Origin: Helicobacter rappini
GTDB taxonomy: Bacteria; Campylobacterota; Campylobacteria; Campylobacterales; Helicobacteraceae
Direction of reading: 5' to 3'
Length of the DNA: 34,438 nucleotides
Assembly (NCBI RefSeq): GCF_900198625.1
Contig: NZ_FZPK01000007.1
Coordinates: forward strand, 1 to 34,438
Part shown: positions 1 through 9,500 of the stretch, piece by piece
How positions within the stretch are numbered: the stretch's first letter is position 1
Layout: each line of letters starts with the position of its first letter
Position numbers and translations under genes: made by a program
The notes under the pieces: generated by a model
Database searches by the model: none
What the model was told of the DNA's origin: nothing
The model's input: only the letters and a program-made list of their open reading frames with translations

Positions 1-11
1 CCCCCCCCCCC
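1..11. repeat. Poly-C/G tract at window start (at least 11 nt)
   Basis: Eleven C in a row (G on the coding strand of the radical SAM gene) form the first bases of the window. On the coding strand they follow AGAATACG and encode glycines. Tracts of this length slip readily and act as on/off switches in Helicobacter and Campylobacter. The true length is cut by the window edge. Confidence 0.8.
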
Positions 12-462
12 GTATTCTGTTAAATTCATCTGCGTTCATACCGCTTACTGATACTGCCATAGCGTCTAATCCAGCTTCTGCTAAATCCTTAGCATATTGC
101 GGTGTAATTAAATATCCATTTGTGATAAGTATCATTTGGAATCTCTCTGGCTTGAACGCTTGAATGAGTTTTAGCAGACTTTCCTTATTGATTGTTAGCT
201 CCCCACCTAAAAGCACAATCTCCCAAATGCCTAGCTCGTGTGCCTCATCTGCAATTCGCTCTATTTCACTTAGCTCCAAACGCTCTTTGTTATATTTATT
301 TTCTACCTCTGAGTAGCAAAAAGTGCATTTAAAATTACAAGCATTATGATAGTTAAGCGTGATTGAGCGAGGGGTCTTGCCCACCTTGCCACCATTATTT
401 TTTAATGCTTTTATATATTTATGCACCTTTGATACAACTATGGGTTTTTTTAACATTGACAT
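1..462 (-). CDS. Radical SAM protein (N-terminal part, runs off the left edge at a poly-G tract)
   Basis: The frame opens with ATG at 462, preceded by a clear ribosome binding site (TAGGAGC, 7 nt upstream), directly after the stop of the hot-dog gene at 473. About 154 residues are visible. Residues 42-49 read CNFKCTFC, the CxxxCxxC motif that binds the [4Fe-4S] cluster of radical SAM enzymes. A GGE motif follows near residue 90 (LLGGELT), as in the SAM-binding strand of the family, then ILITNGYLI and an RIRGG stretch. Radical SAM enzymes cleave S-adenosylmethionine to start radical chemistry; the substrate cannot be told from this half. The gene enters a run of at least 11 G exactly where the window begins, so its frame beyond that is unknown and it may be phase-variable. 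It is the last visible gene of the minus-strand operon with two FabZ-like proteins and a GNAT-like protein. Confidence 0.85.
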   Translation of the reverse strand, partial: MSMLKKPIVVSKVHKYIKALKNNGGKVGKTPRSITLNYHNACNFKCTFCYSEVENKYNKERLELSEIERIADEAHELGIWEIVLLGGELTINKESLLKLIQAFKPERFQMILITNGYLITPQYAKDLAEAGLDAMAVSVSGMNADEFNRIRGGG

Positions 463-472
463 TTATTTGCTC

Positions 473-919
473 CTATTTTAATGTGATTAAATCCTGCGGG
501 ATAACTAGAGTTAAATCCACTTGAGAAATACACTTAGATTCACAGCTAATACTTGCCTTGCACTCTCCCACACCTCTTTTGTAGGAGAGCAAATCCGCAC
601 GGACAGAAAGCACATCGCCGGGCAAGGCACTTGTGTGAAACACCGCATTAGAAATCCTAGAGATAACCGACTTCTTACCTTTCATATTTGGCATTGTCAT
701 CACGCATAATGCCGCGGTATTAAACATAGCCTCTAGCTGCAATGCTCCGGGCATAAGCGGATTATCCGGAAAATGCCCCACAAAATACCATTCATTAATG
801 CTAAGATTCTTCCTAGCGACCATATATTTTCCCGCCTCACCCTCTAATATAGAATCTATCATCAAAAACGGATAGCGATTTTCTAAATATTCTTGAATTT
901 CAAGTATATCCATAGTCAT
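473..919 (-). CDS. FabZ-like hot-dog dehydratase, second of a tandem pair
   Basis: This 148-aa protein has the FabZ pattern: RYPFLMID near residues 15-22, KNLSINEWYF, then GHFPDNPLMPGALQLEAM. His49 and Glu63 sit at the positions of the catalytic pair of 3-hydroxyacyl-ACP dehydratases, so dehydration of an acyl carrier protein- or CoA-bound 3-hydroxyacyl group is plausible. Length matches FabZ (about 145-160 aa). The ATG overlaps the stop of the preceding hot-dog gene (ATGA at 916-919) and is preceded by AAAGGAGC, so the two are translationally coupled. It sits in an operon with a GNAT-like and a radical SAM gene, unlike housekeeping fabZ, which normally lies with lpxA/fabI-type genes. The acyl product is therefore more likely a specialised modification than bulk fatty acid. 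That last point is inference. Confidence 0.8.
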   Translation of the reverse strand: MTMDILEIQEYLENRYPFLMIDSILEGEAGKYMVARKNLSINEWYFVGHFPDNPLMPGALQLEAMFNTAALCVMTMPNMKGKKSVISRISNAVFHTSALPGDVLSVRADLLSYKRGVGECKASISCESKCISQVDLTLVIPQDLITLK

Positions 920-1392
920 TTTAGCTCCTTTGGCACTATATTTTTTAACATATCAGGCATACAGATTTTTATCTGCCCTTCACACACGACTTTATTTTCT
1001 ACCATACCTTTGCCCTTGCCTATACCTATCCCTCTTTTCCAGCTTAATGTCTCTACTTCCATTTCTAGCTTTTGCCCGGGGACTACTCTTTGACGAAGTT
1101 TCACACCATCTACTTCTAATATATTTATAGGCTTTTTCTCATTACCCGGGAGCGTTAAAAACACATAAGTGAAAAGCTGTGTCAAAGCCTCTATTTGAAG
1201 CATACCCGGCATTATTGGATCATCTTTAAAATGCGTGGGGAAAAACCACTCATTAAAGGTTACATTTTTATAGCCTTTGACATATTCTCCGGGTTTTAGC
1301 TCTGTGATTCTATCCACATACAAGTATGGGTAAGTGAGTGCGGTTAAGGCTTGAATGTGATTTATTGTGAGTTGTTGTAATATCGGTGTCAT
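916..1392 (-). CDS. FabZ-like hot-dog dehydratase, first of a tandem pair
   Basis: This 158-aa protein shares the FabZ layout with its downstream neighbour: TYPYLYVDRI near residues 20-29, YKNVTFNEWFF, then THFKDDPIMPGMLQIEAL. His54 and Glu68 match the catalytic pair. The usual GHFP is THFK here, so the active-site loop differs while the catalytic residues stay. The two tandem proteins are clearly related but diverged, which fits either a heterodimeric dehydratase or two enzymes for different acyl chains. It starts 6 nt after the stop of the GNAT-like gene with no obvious ribosome binding site of its own, and its stop overlaps the next start by 4 nt. Identification as hot-dog/FabZ family is firm; substrate is unknown. 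Confidence 0.8.
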   Translation of the reverse strand: MTPILQQLTINHIQALTALTYPYLYVDRITELKPGEYVKGYKNVTFNEWFFPTHFKDDPIMPGMLQIEALTQLFTYVFLTLPGNEKKPINILEVDGVKLRQRVVPGQKLEMEVETLSWKRGIGIGKGKGMVENKVVCEGQIKICMPDMLKNIVPKELK

Positions 1393-1398
1393 TGTGGA

Positions 1399-2787
1399 TT
1401 AGCTTTCTTTTGTGGAATTTTGGTTTTGTGTTGTGCTTGTGTAAGCTGTGTGATTTTTAGAATCTAGATTCTGCGCTAAATTTGGGTGGGTGCAGGGTTT
1501 AGGGTGCATTTTTATAGAATCTAGATCCTTGTCATTTTTGTAAGTGTGGGCAAGAGCTTGTTTCGTGTGAGCCATAGACGAAAAATCTTGTTGAGATTCC
1601 ACATTAGATACTTCGCCTAAAGGCTCAGTATGACAATTACTGGATTCTATATCCTTGTCATATTGAGCTTTTGAAAAAGGCGAAATATCCCTTATGGAAT
1701 CTAATTGTTTTACACAACGATAGCCTAAATTCTCTACATCTACGCTACAAGGTCTATCCATATCTCCATCAGCTTTAAACATATAGAGATTTTCCCCATA
1801 AGCATGATAATAAATCTCTATATTTTTTGCTGCATAAGGTGAAAACCAGCTTGGAATTATATTTACATCATCTTCTAGCCGCTCTATAAATCCAGCTTTT
1901 TTAAGCCCATCTCTATCCATATTTTTTTGATATAAATCTATATATTCATAGTCATTTTGCTTCATAAGCCTATCAAGTGCCTCCCCTGCCCTATGAAACT
2001 GCTCTCTATCCCCCAAAATATCTACTATTCGTAGAATCTTAGCTCCATTATATGCCACTTCCCTGCATACAAGCACAAGGCTAGATTCTAATCCATAAAG
2101 CTTATATGTAAATACAGGATTATTAAAATATCGCTTGTTGATATACCACGGCGATTTGTAAGGATTATGTTTTTTAAAAGATTCATTATCAAATACTTCA
2201 TACATATGCTTAAAATCTCTAAATAGCACCAATTCTGCTTGATCCTTAGAATCTATATCAAGTATTGTCTTGTGTGTAATGTGAGCGATTTGATACTCTT
2301 TTTTATCATTTAGCCTATAAAAATGATCTAATCGCCCCACCATATCATCTTTGAAATATTTTTTTGTGAGAATATAGGTCGTCTCTTTCTTTGCACCAAT
2401 GCCAATGTAGGAACGCATTTTTACACCCATCATAAAGCGTTTGCGATATAAAATCTCTAGTCCTAAAAATGGCAAAAGCGCATGTGGGCTTGTGCGAAAC
2501 ATACCACCAGCCATATCAAAAGGCTCTGTGTCATCATCGCCCTTTGAATAGATATAAATGCCCTCACACGCATCTATTTTGCCCGTTTGCCTATTCACCG
2601 CTAAAATGTAATTAACCCTATCGCCCACTCTAAATTCATATTCAAAAAAATCTCTATTTACTGCTAAAATATGATTTTTATCCCAATATGCTTTAAGAAA
2701 TGCCATAATATTATCTATATCATTAGGCGTAGCCAATCGTATTTCATACAACTCATCAAACTTTGTATTAGCTCGTTTAAAGTTCAT
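1399..2787 (-). CDS. GNAT-fold-like protein of a surface modification operon
   Basis: I choose ATG 2787 (462 aa) because AAGGGG lies 6 nt before it and because the ON frame of the upstream phase-variable ORF ends in an ATGA overlap at this codon. An in-frame TTG at 2859 has no such support. The N-terminus (YEIRLATPNDIDNIMAFLKAYW) looks like strand 1/helix 1 of a GNAT acyltransferase, followed by YILAVNR and ACEGIYIYS strands. A second half (residues about 245-330: LVLVCREVAY, RIVDILGD, YEYIDLYQ) looks like another acetyltransferase-type half. Related proteins are known from sugar-modification loci, but I cannot name the substrate. The last roughly 80 residues are unlike the rest: they are rich in His, Ser, Thr and Asn, and contain a stretch (NCHTEPLGEVSNVESQQ) that looks like a translated genomic repeat. 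Gene order suggests acyl or amino-sugar modification. Confidence 0.6.
   Translation of the reverse strand: MNFKRANTKFDELYEIRLATPNDIDNIMAFLKAYWDKNHILAVNRDFFEYEFRVGDRVNYILAVNRQTGKIDACEGIYIYSKGDDDTEPFDMAGGMFRTSPHALLPFLGLEILYRKRFMMGVKMRSYIGIGAKKETTYILTKKYFKDDMVGRLDHFYRLNDKKEYQIAHITHKTILDIDSKDQAELVLFRDFKHMYEVFDNESFKKHNPYKSPWYINKRYFNNPVFTYKLYGLESSLVLVCREVAYNGAKILRIVDILGDREQFHRAGEALDRLMKQNDYEYIDLYQKNMDRDGLKKAGFIERLEDDVNIIPSWFSPYAAKNIEIYYHAYGENLYMFKADGDMDRPCSVDVENLGYRCVKQLDSIRDISPFSKAQYDKDIESSNCHTEPLGEVSNVESQQDFSSMAHTKQALAHTYKNDKDLDSIKMHPKPCTHPNLAQNLDSKNHTAYTSTTQNQNSTKES
1459..1472. repeat. 14-bp perfect palindrome AGAATCTAGATTCT
   Basis: Two copies of the frequent word AGAATCT lie head to head without a spacer. 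The palindrome falls in the odd C-terminal tail of the GNAT-like gene and carries two GANTC sites. Confidence 0.6.
1577..1645. repeat. Repeat-like element inside the 3' end of the GNAT-like gene
   Basis: The segment contains CTTCGCCTAAAGGCTCAG with inverted arms GCCT/AGGC, followed by TATGAC. On the coding strand it encodes NCHTEPLGEVSNVESQQD, a composition foreign to the rest of the protein. From memory, similar short elements recur in Helicobacter genomes, both between and inside genes. I could not check its copy number. Confidence 0.4.
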
Positions 2788-3217
2788 AATATCCCCTTCA
2801 GTGCTATTGTATTTTGCAATATGAGATAAACACTCGTTGTAGTCAAGCTGTGTAGGCAAAATAGCATAGCTAAGACATAATAAACTATACGAAAATTATT
2901 AAAGTCCAAAAGAAATGAATTTGCGGGAAATTGATATGAATCAAGCGTAGAAGAATACTCTATATATTTTTCATCTTTTTTTAATCTGTTGAAATGTTGT
3001 TTATATGCGGAATATGTAGATTGGCGAGACTCTAAAGAATCACATTGAAACTCAATGGGGGGGGGGGGGTGATAGCAGATACTACCCGCTCCATTGCAAT
3101 AACACCGTAATTTGATTTAAAAAAATCAATTTGAGAACCGAATTCATTTATATCAAAGCTATTCTTGGTATCCCTACACAGCGGTGTATAAACAATTGCA
3201 AAACTATTCTCTATCAC
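2784..3217 (-). CDS. Phase-variable ORF, currently out of frame through a 13-nt poly-G/C tract
   Basis: Translation can start at GTG 3217 (AAGGGC 7 nt upstream), about 28 nt after a good promoter. As sequenced, it runs 49 codons into 13 C and stops after 61 residues at 3032. With 14 (or 11) C, the reading frame would continue without a stop for about 91 more codons and end at a TGA that overlaps the ATG of the GNAT-like gene as ATGA (2784-2787). That gives a protein of about 144 aa, and the coupled end argues that the ON frame is the selected one. The N-terminal part (FAIVYTPLCRDTKNS, then IDFFKSNYGVIAM) faintly recalls the start of polysaccharide deacetylase domains, but the FDDG motif is missing and the ON-frame end is hydrophobic (FRIVYYVLAMLFC). 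I do not assign a function. Being first in the operon, its switching could also affect the downstream genes by translational coupling. Confidence 0.55.
3057..3069. repeat. Poly-G tract (13 nt), contingency locus
   Basis: Thirteen G on the plus strand (C on the coding strand) lie inside the short ORF at 2784-3217. Tract lengths of 11 or 14 restore a long frame; 12 or 13 truncate it. Confidence 0.85.
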
Positions 3218-3250
3218 AATCTGCCCTTGAAAATTTAGTCATATTTTTTT

Positions 3251-3256
3251 ATTGTA
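3251..3256 (-). promoter_or_regulatory. -10 box (TACAAT) of the minus-strand modification operon
   Basis: The minus strand reads TTTAGATACAAT followed by an A run, preceded by a T-rich stretch (TTAACTTTATTTAG), which is typical of sigma-70 promoters in this group. Transcription would start near 3245, giving a leader of about 28 nt to the GTG at 3217. Confidence 0.5.
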
Positions 3257-3450
3257 TCTAAATAAAGTTAATCGCAAGTTGTTTTCCTAAACAGCATGAT
3301 ACTCTACATAACATATAATCATTTTAAGCATAGCGAAAAATTTTTGCTTAACTAAATTTCAAAGCTTTTCGTCCTAAAATCTCAAAATAAAATAACAAAC
3401 ATTAACACAAAGTTTCATCGCAAAATAGGGCATGATTCTGCAGAAAATCG

Positions 3451-3463
3451 TTTTTTTTTTTTT
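3451..3463. repeat. T13 tract upstream of the autotransporter promoter
   Basis: Thirteen T end 27 nt before a TATTAT -10 candidate, which places the tract near -40 to -53 relative to the likely start. In H. pylori, variable T tracts in this position tune transcription of sabA by changing promoter geometry. The same is inferred here. Confidence 0.6.
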
Positions 3464-3475
3464 GTTAAACGAATA

Positions 3476-3491
3476 TGGCACAAAACATGCT
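3476..3491 (+). promoter_or_regulatory. Sigma-54-like promoter box for the autotransporter, overlapping an extended -10
   Basis: TGGCACAAAACATGCT has the -24 GG (3477-3478) and -12 GC (3489-3490) separated by the required 10 nt, and matches the TGGCAC-N5-TTGC consensus except at one base. The same stretch overlaps TGC-TATTAT (3488-3496), a possible extended -10 for the main sigma factor, so either polymerase form could use it. The start would be near 3502, about 44 nt before the ATG. Confidence 0.45.
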
Positions 3492-3545
3492 ATTATCGCA
3501 TAATTTTCATATTTATTTAACCAAAATCATACCAAAAGGACATAT

Positions 3546-6500
3546 ATGTTGCAGAAGAAAAAGTGGATCGCAGTAGCCCTTGCTGGTTATCTTAGTGCGA
3601 CGACTACGCTAAACGCACAGATTATTCAAAATGATACTTTTTTCTATCGCGATTTTTTGGACTTAGGACAGAATAAGGGGGCTTTTAGTGCTGGGGCGGA
3701 AAATGTCGTTATCCACTCAAGCAAGAAGCCCGGCGTTTCTATGGACTTTGAAGTCCCTATCATTGATCAATCTGCTCGTAGTAATAATGGTAACTCCACA
3801 GCTTTGGGCAGAAATTTTGCTATCACAGCTACACATGTGGTAGGCACACATAGCACTGGAAATAACTCTATTGCTAACTCTAATACGGTAGAGATGAGAC
3901 GCTGGGGACAGACTACCTATAACTTACAAAGCGATGATAAATCAAATAACTACGGCTATGATGTGTCGTTTGTTCGGTTTAATAAATATATTGTAGAGGG
4001 TGAAGCAGAAATATTTGATGCTGGACTAAAATCAGATAATAACAATAGCACCAACAATCCGCAACAAGAAGCAGAAAATCTACAAAAACTCAAAGATTAC
4101 TTAGAGAAAAATAAAGATTCTAATGGCAATCTAACTATCTTTCAAGCAGGTTCAGGTCGGCTAAGTCTTCTTAATGCGCCCGGTGTCGGCTTTAATGGAG
4201 CTGGCATTGCTGCGATTACTGGGACTCGTGGTGGTAGCTTTAGTCGTCCCATTGATTTTAGTAAAATCACTTATGAAAACTCAAAAGCAAATGAAGATAT
4301 AGGTGCTAGAGGTATCCAACTTATAGAATTTACTGATAGAACTTGGGTAAATGCCATAAGCCCGGGGGATAGTGGTAGTGGATTTTTCATTTATGACAAA
4401 GAAAAGAAAAAATGGGTATTGCTTGGCGTGGCTTCTAAAGCAGACTTAGTGGGGGGCGGTAGTGCCGGTGTGGCTGTGGCAACTAAGGAAGATTTTGAAA
4501 AATATAAAAAAAGTGTTGAACAGGAAATAGATTTAAAAGGGCATAACAACTGGACTTTGTCTAACAATGCTTTGAATACAGCAGGATCTGAAACTTTACA
4601 GGGCGACAAAGATATTGTTTTTAAAAATGGTGGGGATATTAGAGTTACTGGAAATATTTATCGTAATAATAGCGGACAGGTTGGGGGATTTGTATTTAAG
4701 GCAAAAGAAGGAAATGGAGACAAAGAAACCATTTATAAAATCACAAGTGACAAAGCCAATAGCAATCCAAATGCTAATGGTGGTATTTTTGGCTTTGATG
4801 GTGCGGGGCTTGATATTGACGAAAAGGTAAAGGTAGAGTGGGGACTGGGATTTATTAAAGATAAAACGGGCGTAAATGACGCCTTACATAAAGTCGGTAA
4901 AGGCACACTAGTCATAAAGACTGAATATAGCCCAAACTCCGTGACTGATGGTAAATACGGCTATTTACGCGTAGGTGAGGGGAAAGTCATTTTTGATACT
5001 GCTACTCAAGCTCTCAATGGCGTATATCTCACAAGTGGGCGTGGGACTTTAGAGCTAGTAAAGGGCAAAGCACAAGCCTTTGGAGCGGTGAAAGATAATT
5101 CACAGCTAGATTCTAGATTTAAACATCATTTTATACTAGCACAAGAGAATAAGGATAGTTTGGGAATCTACTTTGGCAATGGCGGCGGGAATTTGGACTT
5201 AAAGGGCAATAGCTTAACGCTTAATACTATCTCAAGTAATGATTCTCGTGCAAATATCATTAATACCGACAAAACAGACACAAGCTATATGGTGATTGAG
5301 GGTAAGGGTTATGATGAGAGTAAAAACAAAACGCAAGATAAGGCTGATACTATTATCCACGCGAGTTTTGGACAAAGCACAGATTCTAAAAAAGATAATT
5401 CAAGTGAAAATAACAATATTGGCTTGATTTACAAAGGTGATGATAGCAAGAATATTGATGATAAAGACAAGGCTGCACTAATCTTTGATGGCAATGTCAA
5501 TGTTAAAGGTTTAGAAGTAACAGATGGCAAAGTCGTGCTGCAAGGACACCCCACAACCCATGCATATATTAGAGATGAACCGGTAACCATCGGCAATCAA
5601 AAAAAGAGTCTTCTAGATCTCGTTAAGAACGCGGAAGGTGTTACCTTGCCCGAATGGATGGACTTAAGTCGCCCTAGCACACTAGAGCAGCCCGACTGGG
5701 ATCATAGAGTATTTAAAATCGGCACGATTGATTTGCAAAATTCTCGGCTTGATGTGGGGCGTGAGGCGACTTTGGAGGGTAAAATTGTCGCACATAATGG
5801 CTCGGCGATTAACTTTGGCGGGGATATAGAGCATTATATTGATAAAAAAGACGGCGAAAACACCACAGGCAATGGCTTTGAGTATCAACAGCAAGTAGAG
5901 AGCCAAAAACTAAAAGAAGAAACGCAAAAAATCGCAAATCAAACAATCCACTTTAAAGGCGAGATTGACGCGAACGGCACAAAAATCAACTCAAGCATTT
6001 ATGACTTTAACGCTAAGCTTGATTTGAAAAATAAGGCGAGTTTAAAGGCAGACTTTTTAACACTTGATAGGAGCGAACATAAAACCGGTGAGATTCTAAA
6101 ACTAGGCGGTAGTAGCACTGCGGAAGTTAAGAATCTTATTTTCAAAGGAATCAATAACAATGCAAATGATATTGTTAAGATTGAGAGTGGCTCAAAGCTT
6201 GAAGTTACAGAATCTCTAGGCTTTGAAAGCTCTACATTTGATTTAAGCAATCTCAACTCTATGGGTGGAAACAACTTCACAAAGCCACAGCATTATGATC
6301 TTTTTGTAAAAGATAAATCAAATATTACCGGCACAAGCACAGATATTACCGGCAATGTCGGCGTAATGAATGAATCTACCCTAACCCTAAAATCTATCAC
6401 ACTAAAAGATACGAAAAATGGCACGACTACAACAAAGGATATACAAGAATCTAGCCTTAAAAACTCTATCTTAGTAGAGGGTAAAAACTCAAAGCTTGAA

Positions 6501-9500
6501 GTAAATGAAAAAATCACTTCGCAAAACCAAGATAACACGCTAATCATTGTCAATGGATTCAAAGAAACAACAGGCGGTGGAACACGCGATGTAGTGCAAG
6601 GTGAAAGGCAAGAAGTTATACATGAAGCGACTTTAAAAACCACGCAAGGCATTGAACTCACCGGCACAACTCAACGCGGACTAGATACGCAATGTAATGG
6701 TAAAAGCGGGGTAGATTGCTTTGCTGATGAATCTATGAATGGTAAGATTAGCAATATCGTGCTAACAACTGGGGGAAAAATAGATTCTAACCTAAAAGCG
6801 ACAAATTTACAGCTGAATGTCAATGTAGATAAAGATTCTAGCTTTTTGGGGAATGGTAAGAAGTTAGAATCTAATAATTCAAGCGTGGCGTTAAACTTTG
6901 AGTTAGGCGGTAAAGAACAAGAGTTTAATATTGACGCCAAGCAAAAAAGCCATATCACGCTAACAGCCCACGCTAAAGAATCTTTAGTAAAAGATGAAAA
7001 AGCTTTTGGCAAAGCTTTACAAGATTCACAATATAAAGGTGCTATCACAGCAAGTGATGGCTCTAAAATAGATTCTAATCTTAGCAATATTACTGCCAGT
7101 GTGGATTTAAAAAATGGTGCTAGTCTCAATATCGCAGAGGGTGGAATCTTAACGCTTACAAACGGCTTTCATAGCATTAAATTGAATGGTGATAATACAG
7201 CATTAAATGCGAAAACAATTATTGCAGAGAATTTAAATCAACTTGAACTCAAAGTCGAAAGCAACGCACAATTTAATGTTACAAACTTTGTATTTAAGGG
7301 TGGAAATGTTAGTCATAATGGATTCTATGGTGAAAATGTATGGCTACAAGATTCTGCAAATGTAACACTCAAAGGCACAGAGGGAATCAAGCATAATCTC
7401 TATATAGCTGATAACTCAACTTTTAAAACAGAAAATAACAATGCTTTGAAAATTGATAAAGGTGGCGATACTAAGATTCAAACAGAGATAGGCTCAAAGC
7501 TAGAGATTAAAAAGCTAGAAGCAGATAAGGGCAGTAATATATATATTGCCCTTGATTTAGAAAAGGTAAATGAAAATCCTTTAACAAAGCAAAGCAGCAC
7601 ACAAAGTCAGCAAAAAAACTTTGATATTGACGCAAAAAATGGTAGCAATGTCTATGTAAATAGCTGGGATATGAATCGCGAGGGCTTTAATAACACAAAT
7701 GGCAATGGCATGACAAGCCTAACAACTGATGAAAATTCTAGAATCCACTTTGGAATCTTAAAGCACGATATGGCAAAACAAAATCATATCACTTCGCCTA
7801 TACAAGCAAATCTTTCTATCTCGCAAAGCTTGACTTTAGAGCATGTGGGCAAACCTACTCAAAACAATAAGCCTATATCAAATATGGCAAGTAATAGTGC
7901 GAACTCAAGAGATATTACAAGCGAAACAGCACCAACCCCTACAAACCAAACGCAATCTTACTCTGATCCTGCAAAACTAGCCGCACAAGCGGGGACAAAT
8001 GATGATAGATTCCACGCATTGAAACTACAAGGCAATAGTATGTCAAACGGACAAGTGCAAAGCGATGGTAAAAATCTCACGCTAGATAATGGCACACGCA
8101 TTGATGTAAAACTAGATGAAAGCATAAAAGCACCAAATGGTAGCGGTAATGGCAATGGAGACTTTCAGCTCAATAAATACTACACACTTATTTCTGCTGG
8201 AAGCATTACGGATAATCGCACAGATAAGAGAATCTATTTTGAATTTGCGGATAAAAATAATCCGTTATATTGGGTAACGATTGTAGAAAATGGCGAAGTA
8301 AAAGTCAAATTTACCAAAGAAGATCCTAGTAGCTACAATGAGTTAAAAAACTATATCAATGATGATAAATTGCTAGAGATTGTCATACAGCATAATCCTA
8401 AAAATGATTTCGTGCAAATGGCAGGTATGGCAAATCAGCACCAAGAGTTAAATAGCTATCTCGCAGGTGTGAATCAAAATATGAATAACATGGCTACAAA
8501 CAATGGCTCTGCGATGAGTAATAAAGTCCTATACGCAAATAATGAAGCGATAAATACAAGGGTTATGCAGGTAAAAGTCATGCAGCCTACCTTTTCAAAA
8601 TATAAGCTAGTGATGAATACCGCACAAAACACACAGGCAAACGCAGAGGTAGCAAGTGATACAGAGATGAGTGCCTTTGATGAAATACGCATGATTATAG
8701 AATCTATCGAAGAACAGAGAAAAAAGAATAATGCGTGGGTAAATGTCGGTGGCGGCTACTTTGGACAAAGTGGTGGGAATCTCGTGTTTTATGGCACAAA
8801 CTTAGGCTATGATAGACTCTTTAGCTTTGGTAGTAATGACTACTTAATCGGTGCTATGGCTGGTATCGGTGGGTCAAACTATAGCCTTAGTGGCATCAAA
8901 GATACTTCGTTGTTTTATAATGTCGGATTCTATGTCAATACTGATATACAAGAAGTGCATGAAGTCCAAAGCAATATGAACTTTAGCTATATGGATAGCA
9001 ATAAAACTATAGAATCTCAAAATAACATGCCAAGTGATAGCATGAGAGCTGGGACATTTGGCTGGTTGTGGAGCTCGTATTACAAATATAAGTTTGACTT
9101 TGGGAATCTTGGGGAGTTTAAGCAGGTGTTAAAGCCAGTGGGGCTTATTAATATCGGCTTTAATGGTATCGGTGCGTTTAGTGGCACGACTTATAAGCAA
9201 AAAGCGTATAATGATTTTAATCTTGCGATTGGGGCTGGTGTGGAATATAGCATTGTAAAAGAGAATGCGATATATAGCGCACAAGTCATCGCAAAGCAAG
9301 GGGTGTATAGCTCTGGTGATCAAATCTTTGTAAGCCTTAGCAACGCACAAAACTTTATGGGCTATGATTTGCGTAATAATACGCTTGGCTTTCAGCTGAA
9401 TTTCACTGGGTATAATAAGTTTGACTATGATTTATCCCTGCAGTATGGAATCTCTAGCCTATTTGATATACAAGGTAACTTTGGTGTTAAAGGTGATGTG

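Noticed and set aside
2788-2859. Upstream TTG start for the GNAT-like gene (adds 24 residues)
   Set aside because: It has no ribosome binding site, and this stretch is coding in the ON frame of the phase-variable ORF. ATG 2787 has AAGGGG and a coupled overlap.
2784-3217. Polysaccharide deacetylase identity for the phase-variable ORF
   Set aside because: Only a weak N-terminal resemblance (FAIVYTP, IDFFKSNY); the TFDDG metal/catalytic motif is absent in all frames.
6671-7129. 152-codon minus-strand ORF inside the autotransporter gene
   Set aside because: Antisense shadow of a repetitive, strongly coding passenger region; no start signals or recognisable domain.
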